From Begonia masoniana (lineage: Eukaryota; Streptophyta; Magnoliopsida; Cucurbitales; Begoniaceae): a DNA stretch of 64,000 bases. Positions 45,071 through 64,000 of this stretch are shown in pieces. The stretch spans positions 5,136,375-5,200,374 of the forward strand of contig CM039502.1 of the NCBI GenBank assembly GCA_022432975.1, written 5' to 3'. The position numbers and the translations under genes are program-made. Position 1 is the first letter of the stretch; each line of letters begins with the position of its first letter. A model generated the notes under the pieces. The model saw only the letters and a program-made list of their open reading frames with translations. It was not told where the DNA came from and did not search any database.

Positions 45071-45673
45071 TTTTACTTCATTTTTCAAAAATATATAATA
45101 TAAGAAAAAGGTTGTTTTGGATAAAGCCAATGACAGAAAATGCCAGCAGACATCATCCCGTTTGGCAAATGACTTACCCAAAAAGGAGGTCGTGTTTGAG
45201 TTGTTCTCTTTTAATCATCTACTAATTAAGAAGCAACCTTGTTATATCACATGTCATTAATGTATATCCATCCAACATAATTGAATCTTAAGCTTCAATT
45301 TACTTCACCTCCTCCTATATTTCCTACTCGTCTAACAAAGTTTAAACGACTAAATTTGAACCAAAATGATAATATTGCTTAACTCGAACTGAAGGGTTTG
45401 GATATCACATTGAGGGAGACGTTAAATTTGTTCGTTTTTTGAGTAGTCGATTCATTTATTGCTTAAATTTGATCGATAAGCTGCGAGTAAAAAACACGAG
45501 AAAAAGGCGACAAAATTACCCGTTGAGGGGATATTTGAATAGATTGTAACATAGTTTGAAAGTTTTATATGTATTCATAAAATAATATTAATTATTAATT
45601 TATTTAAATGAAGAATGCGACGTTTATTTGAAGGAAGTAAAAGAAGCTATAAATATATAGAAGGGTGTAACAA
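45071..45673. promoter_or_regulatory. Upstream region of the AT74-like gene
   Basis: AT-rich flank. The last bases (AGCTATAAATATATAGAAGG, 45643-45662) contain a good TATA-box-like string, but it is only 12-31 bases upstream of the first ATG. A downstream ATG may therefore be the true start. Confidence 0.4.
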
Positions 45674-47715
45674 ATGCCTGTCATTTTCATGGCTCAGTTA
45701 ATCGGAGAAACTGAGAAAGCAGAATCAAATCCATTGAAGCTGATTAATCAATCAAGCGCCGAAATCATGCGTATCGATTCACAGATGCAACCGAACCTCG
45801 ATCATGATCGCCGTAGACCAATCTCTGTCCTGCCTAAGCGTATAATATTGGTTCGCCATGGTGAGTCACAGGGAAACCTTAGCTCGGCAACCTACACTAC
45901 CACACCAGACAACAAAGTGCCTTTGACGCCTCAAGGCTTGATTCAGGCCCGAATTGCCGGGACTCATCTCCGGCGTCTCGTCTCTGACGAAGGAGAAAAT
46001 CCTGACTGGCGCGTCTACTTCTACGTCTCTCCGTATGAACGCACGCGATCGACGCTGCGGGAGATAGGTCGCTCGTTTTCCAAGCGAAGGATAATTGGGG
46101 TCAGAGAGGAATGTCGAGTGCGAGAGCAGGATTTTGGGAATTTTCAAGTGGAAGATAGGATGAAAATTATAAAGGAGACGAGGGAACGATTTGGGCGGTT
46201 CTTCTACCGGTTTCCGGAAGGAGAGTCGGCTGCTGATGTTTATGACCGCGTTTCCAGTACGTGTTTCTCATTTTCCTTTGTTTTTTTATTCTCTGATTTT
46301 GATTTTCTTTATTGGATGATTGGAAAGTGAAATATAACATACAATTTCTCCAAATTACACAAAAGTTTTGACAGGGCAATTCATTCTCTGCTTTTCCAAT
46401 TAACATTTCATGCTTTAGTTAACTATTGGAAAAGAATTAGCGTTGATTTATAATTTGTTTATTCAGTGGGGTTTTGTCACTAAGTGTTAACAACAAGAGT
46501 TGGAAAGCTTATTTCATACAGAGATGAATCTTGCATGAAAATTTTGCAAATTTTTTTACCATTACGGGGAGATAAATTTTGTATAGCAAAATATTGGTGA
46601 CCATGGCGTGAGTTTTCTGATGCATAATAGTTTGTGTTCTCAAATATCTTTAGAAATATTATTCTGTATATTTGGGATGTCATGAGCCAACTGTTTTGAG
46701 ATCTTGATATATTAGAGCATCGATTCACTCTGTTTGTATGATGGAGCATGAGATGAACTGGGTCCTTATCTCTCGAGTTTCACCGTCATTCTCCATTTGA
46801 CGCATAATAGAATAATTTGTTTTATGAAGATAGGTTGTTTGTGCGTAACTTAAAAGGGTAATGCTAAGTGTATTTTCTAATTATACACTATTAAACTTGA
46901 CATGACATTCGCCGGTAAACAATCATGATAGATCATAAATACGTAAAATAATAGATCATTTATTGCAGTGAATGAACGAATCGTCGTAATGTAAGTTTAA
47001 GGGCGTAAAATTATTGTATGCACTAATCATTACCCATTTGAATTTTTTTGTCAAACATTATTTTGGTGTAACAAAGCTTTTTAGGTTATACAAAGGACTT
47101 TGATGGTAAGAAAATTGTGAGTTTTGATGTTTCTTTTTTCTTTAGTGTCACCTTCCACAAGTATTTTTACTACTCATATGACAAAGGATTCATCTTTTTA
47201 AATAACAAATGAAAGATTTTGAAGATAAAGCTGGTTCATTTGCAGGTTTTCTTGAATCCTTATGGAGAGACATTGACATGAACAGATTTCACCATGACCC
47301 TTCTCGTGATCTCAATCTAATAATCATATCTCATGGGCTAACCGCTCGTGTTTTTCTCACAAAATGGTTCAAGTGGACAGTTGAGCAATTTGAGTACTTG
47401 AACAATTTTGGAAATTGCGAGTATGGAGTTATGCAGCTGGGTCATGGGGGAGAATACAGCTTGGCAATTCATCACACAGAGGAAGAGCTGGTTCAATGGG
47501 GGCTCTCTACCGATATGATCGCAGACCAGAAATGGCGGGCGTATGCTCGAAGAGGAGAGTGGAACGAAAAATGTCCTTGGTACCTTGATGCTTTTTTCGA
47601 CAAATTAGCGGATTCGGATGATGGCGAAGAGATCTCTGATTTCGATAACAATGAAGAGGGCGAAGATGGATCACAGCAAAACACTTCAAATCAATCTTCA
47701 GGTATGGATGATTGA
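45674..47715 (+). CDS. Phosphoglycerate-mutase-like protein, AT74 type
   Basis: Two exons, 45674-46256 and 47246-47715 (TTTCCA|GTACGT donor, TTGCAG acceptor), giving 350 residues. The histidine-phosphatase core is clear: ILVRHGESQGN with the catalytic His at about 62, VYFYVSPYERTRSTL, EDFGNFQ-like EQDFGNFQ, EGESAADVYDRVSSFLESLW across the junction, and ISHGLTARVF with the second His at about 224. The C-terminus is acidic (DSDDGEEISDFDNNEEGEDG). This matches plant AT74/AT74H proteins, whose substrate is not established. In-frame Met codons at residues 6 and 32 are alternative starts; a TATA-like string very close to the first ATG makes a later start plausible. Confidence 0.88.
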
Positions 47716-49836
47716 CATGAAAATTCTGATTCTATCGTCAGTAAATTTTCTCTTTCAAGAAAAAAAAAAACTCTTGTGTAGAGTGGAATTTAGGTACAGG
47801 ATAAAATGGCTGTTGTCTACTGTTCTTTCATTCTTTCATCTTCATATCACTCTGAAACTCTCAGTAAACATCATCTTTAATCTAGCTTATGTGTTCACGA
47901 TGTTTCTTCTACGGAGAAACTTTATTACTTCCCCTAAGATTGTTGAAGAATTTGATTTTATTTTTGAAGAGAATGCAAAACTGCTGAATGAATGCTTCTT
48001 ATTTGTAGTAATCTCCCTTCTGGTACTGATAAAAGCAAAGATGATGTTAATTCATTGATTAACAGGAAATTAGCAATTTGACCCCTGAACTTTGGGGTCT
48101 CGAAATATTTACACTACTAAGAGCCAACTGCATGAGATTGACTTATAAAATAGAATAATTTAATTAAACAATACTTGACATTGACATGCTCTATCAAGTT
48201 TTAGTAGGTTACAAACTCTTGTACATATTCCCATCCCATCCAATTGTCAAGCTTTTAAATTAGAAATTATAAAACTTTCCATTTATTGCCATTAACATCT
48301 TTTTTTAATTTAATAAACTATTACTCTCCCAACACAATAATTTAACTTGCCCTTTTTGAATTACATTTTTCGTTCTTGCATACAACACCTCCCCTATTAG
48401 GTTAATATTGATCATAATAGTTTGCATGATCAAGGTCAATCTCTAAATCACCTCATTTTAATGAAAATCATTATGTTCCTTGGAAATCTAGAATGAAGAA
48501 ATATACGGGCAATGTATTGACCATGTCTTACGACATATAACAAATGGACCTCATATTCCTATTTAAAACGAAAATTATAGAAATGTTCTTAAATTCCCTT
48601 TTGATTATGGTGATAACGATAAACAGAAATTATACTTAATTGCTATGACAGTGAACACTCTAAATTGTGCTTTAAGTAGAAATGTATTTAATAGAATGTG
48701 ATAATGCATGTGAAATACGACGTTGATTTGAAATCACTCGCGAATGCACAAATGAAATTAAAAAAAACAAAATGATTTTACGTGTGCACAAATATAAACT
48801 ATTTGTCGTGGAAGAAGACAAAACCATTAGTCAATATGTTTGAAAAGTTTACTAACATTACTTATGGCTTGAATGATCATGGTCCGACATATGCAAATGA
48901 AGAATGTATGAGGAAAATTCTTAAGATCGCGACAACAAATAGAAAAAGCACGCGACTTCAAAGAGCTTAAAATGGAAGAATTAATCGGATCTTTAATGAC
49001 TCATTAGATCGATAAAAGCCAACAAGAAATAAAAACTAAGGGGAGAAAGAAGTTTTCAAACAGAAAAATATAGCTCTCAAAGCCTCGTCAAGCCATCAAA
49101 TTGAATGTAACAAATGTGCGCTTCATGGCAAAAAAAAAACGAGGTATGTAATTGTTTTAGGGACTTAGAAGAAAATGAATTATTACGATAATTTCATAGA
49201 CGTGACATCGGATGAAGGCAAGTTTTATAAAATAAGGTTTATATTGGATTGGGCTTTTCTCATGCATTGAGAACCAGTCCAGAACTGGGCCTTGGCCCAA
49301 CAAAGGGACAAATTGGTAATTCGAATGCGCAAACTCGCCTTCCTTCTTCTGTCTTCCATTGTTGATCGCCTGAACTGCCATGTGAAGAAACTTCTCTCGG
49401 ACCAAACAGTTTATCTTCTCCATTTGGCAGTTCTTTTCTCTCAGTCTCTGCTTCTCCGACTACTTAATCTACATTGGATGAGCCTTAATGCAGGCTTATA
49501 TTTTTTGTTTAAAATGATTTTATGTGTTACTAGTGGGTAGAGGGCCTGTTTGCGATAATGTAGGTGTTTTGTTGAGGCGATTCGTCTTTTCTATTCTCGA
49601 TTCGCTTCGCAGTTTGTCGCGAGGAACGTAGTCCTCATCCTTCCTGTTGTTATTTGGATTTCCTCTTGGTTGTGTCCGTGTGCGAGTGGCACGCTACAAT
49701 TTTGAATGTTTAATTTCAAATAATCAACAAGTACTTTGAGGAATTAGGATATGCCGATGGCATTTGAAAAAAGAAACCAGCGATTCACCCAGCCGAAGAA
49801 AAGAGAAGCTAGAAAGTGGGGGTATAGACTAGAGAG
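47716..49836. other. Intergenic, no gene recognised
   Basis: Begins with the AT74-like 3' UTR. The middle is AT-rich. The last 600 bp, more GC-balanced with CT-rich stretches, is probably the promoter of the following gene. Small frames here show no similarity that I recognise. Confidence 0.4.
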
Positions 49837-51380
49837 ATGGCAGAATCAAACCCAAGGACGACGACGACTTTCGCTTACGGCCCACTAATGGGATGCGAAG
49901 TTAAAGAGGCGAAGTGGGGCAGAATAACGACAAAGGTAATGGGGAAGGGAGGTTTGTTTAGTCTTCCTGTTTTCATTATTGGGTTCATTTCATGCTCTAA
50001 ATTTCTTCCTTTTCCTGTTCGGTTGTTCCTTTTCTTTTCTTTTCTAATTGGTTGTGGTGAGAATTCTTAATGCTAGGAGACATCAAAATGTGGATAGCTT
50101 TTCCTTCCATTTCAAATTCAAGATCACTATCATTAAACTGAAAAATCAAACTTTAAAAGATTATTGTTTTCTAAATTTCCTTTGATGACGTTTATTTGTA
50201 ACTTAACTTCACTCAAATTAGACTTTTATGCATTTGTTACTTCGTTGGATTTTCACTTAACGCTGACAGAGTGAATATATTATTTGTTTGTTAAATTTCA
50301 CTATTTTTTTCTGAATTTTAGATTCTCTCTCTCTTTTGAAACGCGCAAAATCCATCATAAAATCTATCAATTTTTAAATTTTAAATTTTAAACTTCTCTC
50401 GTTAGTTCTTTGAAAAAAAAAAATAACAACAGAGGTATATAATTGCAGAGATTTTAATATCGAGTAAAGAATGATGGTCTCCAATAGTGTGTGTTCGTTC
50501 TTCTTATACCGACACTCTTCTGAGGTTGAAAGACTGTGTGATGGGAATTTGATATCTTTATCTATATCAATCTAGTTGATCATGTGATGCTATTTTGATT
50601 TCTGATTCTGAGTTTTTGAGTTTTGGGAGTTAGAATTGTTGTAATGATTTTGACTGAGTTTTGGTGATCATAGATGGCAAATCCATGGCCACCAGATAGA
50701 ATATTCTGCAGTCGAGGCGCCACGAGGATTTCATTTTTTCTAATATTGATCGCGATTAATTTGATAATTTACTTTGTGAATCCTCCTTTGTATCTGCGCT
50801 CCAATCAGAATTCAAAGCTTCAATCTCCATGTCCGCCCTGTTCTTGCGATTGCTTCCATGAGGACTCTCTCTTTGGTTCATCTGGTAAAAATTTTAAATT
50901 TTATTTATGAATTTGCCTTTTTCTGTTGGTGTTTTGATTTAGTGGAGTTATGTGATGGAACATCATCGTTCATTGTTGTTTGAAATACAAAAAATCATTG
51001 CTTTGCACCCTGACTCGACTATTGACAGACGTGTTCTTTCTGCATACCCAGAAACACTGAAAAACTTAACTGCATGCGAAGATCACGATGAGAAAGATCA
51101 AGAGATGGTTGAAGAAATTGCAAAAAATCTGAAAACATTAATCACTGAAGAACTGGATTTGATGAAGATGGTAGTCAATGAAACTGTGCAAACAAACGGA
51201 AAGTCGGCCAAAGAAGCCAAAAAAATCCTCTCTCACTTCCAAAACGAAGCAGAAAAGTGCAAGAGAGGGGTAATGACATGCGAAGCAGCAAGAGAAAGAG
51301 CCCAGTCTGAATTTGCAGAGGAGATCAAGCTGTCTGCAATGTGGGAGAGAAGAGCTCGTCTATGGGGTTGGACAGAGTAG
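49837..51380 (+). CDS. DUF1068 / ELMO-family Golgi membrane protein
   Basis: The core is encoded by exons 50674-50884 and 51052-51380 (TCTG|GTAAAA, TACCCAG acceptor; total 540 nt, 179 residues). One N-terminal membrane anchor (ISFFLILIAINLIIYFVNPP, about residues 19-38) is followed by CPPCSCDC, then a conserved coiled-coil-like region: LTACEDHDEKDQEM, AKEAKKILSHFQNEAEKCKR, TCEAARERAQ and MWERRARLWGWTE. This is the plant DUF1068 family, whose ELMO/NKS1 members are Golgi proteins linked to pectin synthesis and cell adhesion. An upstream exon, 49837-49935 (33 codons, MAESNPRTTTTFAYGPLMGC...), ends at AAG|GTAATG in phase 0, and an AG acceptor lies directly before the ATG at 50674. It may extend the N-terminus or be part of a different first exon. 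Frames inside 50885-51051 are treated as intron. Confidence 0.82.
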
Positions 51381-51892
51381 AACATTACTTTTACCGACAC
51401 TTCTTTGTAAAGCCTTTTGTTTTAGCTTTTGAGTATAATGAGACTAAATCATAAAGTCGCAGGAGCTCAGGGAGGAGGCGGCACAACCAGTCAAACATGA
51501 CCGGAAAATCTGAGAAATGCACCGCGGGTGACAACATCACATCTGAGGTCGCAGATCATTTCTTAAATTTTTTTATTAGCAAGAGTTCTAGTATACCTTT
51601 TTTTAGTGAAATCTCATTTTACAATTTTTGATTACACAGTTTAGTTTAATTAATATACTATTGTCCGATGGATACTGCGAATTATAGAGAGTTGAATTAT
51701 AGTATATTTTTACACCACTTTGATCATAACTTATTGAGCTAAAGAGAATTGCTCAAGAACTGAAAGTTCCATGTTGTAGAAGGGTATGCCAAATGAGGTA
51801 CACGAGAAAGAAAGAGTTGTTTTTTGCTAAAATTACTTAAAGAAGATTGATATTATTAATTTATGTCACGACCTGAAAAGATAAACAGAGAG
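51381..51892. other. 3' flank of the DUF1068 gene
   Basis: 3' UTR and AT-rich spacer. No gene recognised. Confidence 0.4.
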
Positions 51893-51897
51893 GAACT

Positions 51898-52626
51898 GTA
51901 ACAACCTGGGATTTGCCTATACTCAAATCCGAGATTTGCCTATACTTGGGTGAGCCGAGTATAGACAAATATCATATTCGAGTATATGCAAATCCCGGAT
52001 CGTTACAAAAAAGTTAGTTCAATTGGTATTAGGTTTCCATGAACATGGTACTTTAGCCTGGAGGGCCAGGGTTCGAAACCTAAGGAAGACATGAAATTCT
52101 CTTTACAGGGGCAAAAAGTCCATAAGTGCTATTGCGGGGTAAACTTTGGGTGAGCCGAGTATAGGCAAATCTCGGATCGTTACAAAAAAGACGCATTTTT
52201 TGTAACGACACACCCAGGGCTTAGACCCCCGGGCCGGGCTTAGATCCCCGTTGTGTCGTACTCATGATCTTTTTCCTAAGCTCAATTGGTACCAGAGTCT
52301 ATGAACCCAGGTTAAAAAAGGCTGGCTCCTGGGTTCGACTCCTGAGGAAGGCAATAATTTCCACGCCAGCTGGAAAAAGATCACGAGTACGACACAACGG
52401 GGATCTAAGCCCGGCTTGGGGGATCTAAGCCCTGGGTGTGTCGTTACAGAAAAACTTAGCTCAATTGGTACTAGGTTTCCATGAACATGGTACTTTAGCT
52501 TGGAGGGCCAAGATTCGAAACCTAGGAAAGACACGAAATTCCCTTTCCAGGGGAGAAAAGTCCATGAGTTCGATTGCGAGGCAAACTTCAGTTGAGCTGA
52601 GTATAGGCAAGTTCCGGATCGTTACA
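51898..52626. mobile_element. Composite TG...CA element with tRNA-like cores and 5-bp target duplication
   Basis: Starts TGTAACAACCTGGGATTTGC and ends GTTCCGGATCGTTACA. The outer ends form an inverted repeat, with CCTATACTC mirrored by GAGTATAGG. Perfect GGAAC direct repeats flank it (51893-51897 and 52627-52631). Inside are two direct copies of about 178 bp (52010-52187 and 52449-52626). Each has an A-box-like TAG(C/T)TCAATTGG and, 55 bp on, a B-box-like G(G/A)TTCGAAACC. A separate palindrome (52201-52448) lies between them. No coding capacity. Confidence 0.8.
52201..52448. mobile_element. Nested palindromic element with complete tRNA-like core
   Basis: Starts TGTAACGACACACCCAGGGC and ends with its reverse complement, GTGTGTCGTTACA. 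The arms are about 75 bp. The core contains AAGCTCAATTGGTACCAGAG and, 55 bp downstream of the A-box position, GGGTTCGACTCCTG. GTACTCATGATCTTTTTCC in the arms corresponds to GTACTCACGATCTTC in the 41282 element, so the two belong to one family. It interrupts the composite element at 51898-52626. A clear target duplication of its own was not found. Confidence 0.75.
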
Positions 52627-52631
52627 GGAAC

Positions 52632-53072
52632 GATCCAACCTTGAAGAGAGTTTGGCTGCCCGACTCAAGGTATTCAAGCAGCCCGAAATGAAATGCTACG
52701 AAATCTGATTTGATGCGTCATTCTCACCAAGCGATCAATAGATAAGAATGACACTTGATAAATAAAATATGCGAAAAAGTAAAAAACGTGGCTGTAAATT
52801 ATAATAGTACACAAATTTTAACTAAATAAATTAAATCTCCGTGGTGATTTTTCTTTTTTATTTTAAAAAAAATGAAGAAAAGATTAAAACGCCCAGTTTT
52901 GTTAAGACAGGAAGTAAAAAGAAGATGATGTGCAGGTGAAGCAAATCAAAATGGTCATCAGAGTAGCTGATAATTAATATGTCAATCAAGAAGTTGAAGG
53001 CTTGAAGCTGCATGAAAACAAAATCATAAAACTTGTTGGACCAAGTCCAAGAAATTAGAGAACATACCTTAT
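52632..53072. other. 3' flank of the glutathione synthetase gene
   Basis: AT-rich. Contains the expected 3' UTR of the minus-strand gene ending at 53073. Confidence 0.4.
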
Positions 53073-63722
<10,650 letters not shown>

Positions 63723-63725
63723 TCA

Positions 63726-64000
63726 AGAAGTAACTAAATAGTCCAAAACTCTGCTTTAATTTCTTTTCTAAACAATAACATTTGATAATCATTATAACAG
63801 ACTTTATAATTTAGAAGAATGAAAAAACATACTTAAGATCTGCAAAAGGGTAGGTCGTTAAAAAAAATTGTCCGAAAGCAACACAAGAATCTTCAAGAAT
63901 AGACAAGGGGAATAAGATTTGATTGTTGACATAATGATGTGGATTCACAATATATCCTTCACTATTTTCCAATTTCAAACCTTATGCACCCAATAGTACA
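63726..64000. other. Unresolved 5' side of the glutathione synthetase gene
   Basis: Upstream exons should lie here or beyond the window, but I could not find a convincing glutathione synthetase block in these 275 bases. The frame directly upstream of the TGA at 63723 reads LDYLVTS, which could be the eroded end of the preceding conserved region. Confidence 0.4.

Noticed and set aside
47618..48058. 146-codon plus-strand frame overlapping the AT74 3' end
   Set aside because: Out of frame with the conserved C-terminus and running into AT-rich 3' flank. No similarity recognised.
49292..49540. 82-codon plus-strand frame
   Set aside because: No similarity recognised. It lies in the probable promoter region of the DUF1068 gene.
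52010..52626. True tRNA genes from the A/B-box-like motifs
   Set aside because: The cores cannot be drawn as a standard cloverleaf by eye and recur as repeats inside a flanked element. tRNA-like is as far as the evidence goes.

Overview
The window is plant nuclear DNA: AT-rich, with intron-containing genes on both strands, eudicot gene families (GID1, ATG18g, AT74, the DUF1068/ELMO family) and typical plant mobile DNA. A core eudicot is certain. The gene set and the dispersed short-LTR repeat remind me of Cucurbitaceae, but the sequence alone does not prove that.

Layout. 1-5.4 kb: a CAND2/TPRA1-like membrane-protein gene (minus strand), with its first exon and promoter duplicated 4,300 bp away at the left edge. 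5.5-6.8 kb: about 50 copies of a 26-bp AT-only repeat. 7.2-9.4 kb: cytosolic ribosomal protein eL14 (minus). It is divergent from a uL18-family organelle ribosomal protein at 10.5-11.9 kb, with a hAT-type MITE between them. 12.3-13.8 kb: a plastid FtsH-like M41-family protein (minus). 14.3-17.3 kb: short-LTR (TRIM-like) fragments and a 1-kb inverted repeat. 17.3-25.7 kb: extreme low-complexity blocks, (TC)n of 1,645 bp, T of 2,116 bp and a T797-GC-A703 palindrome. These surround an H2A.X histone gene at 22.1-23.0 kb and a second hAT MITE. 25.7-28.3 kb: a decayed hAT transposase. 30.0-31.5 kb: a GID1 gibberellin receptor (plus), convergent with an ATG18g-type autophagy gene at 32.4-38.1 kb (minus). 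40-44 kb: an orphan Ty3 reverse-transcriptase fragment, a palindromic tRNA-like element and a minimal TRIM. 45.7-47.7 kb: an AT74-type phosphoglycerate-mutase-like gene (plus). 49.8-51.4 kb: a DUF1068/ELMO gene (plus). 51.9-52.6 kb: a second, nested tRNA-like palindromic element. 53.1-64 kb: the 3' half of a glutathione synthetase gene (minus), with a 7.6-kb Ty3/Gypsy chromovirus inserted antisense in an 8.2-kb intron.

The genes are unrelated housekeeping or signalling genes and do not form a pathway cluster. Exon structures were built by matching conserved protein families to splice signals, and exon lengths were checked for reading-frame phase.

The most unusual signal is a family of palindromic elements with TG...CA ends (TGTAACG/CGTTACA), perfect 5-bp target duplications and tRNA-like (A-box/B-box) cores, seen at 41282-41620 and 51898-52626. 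The kilobase homopolymers are remarkable, but I think they are more likely assembly artefacts than biology.
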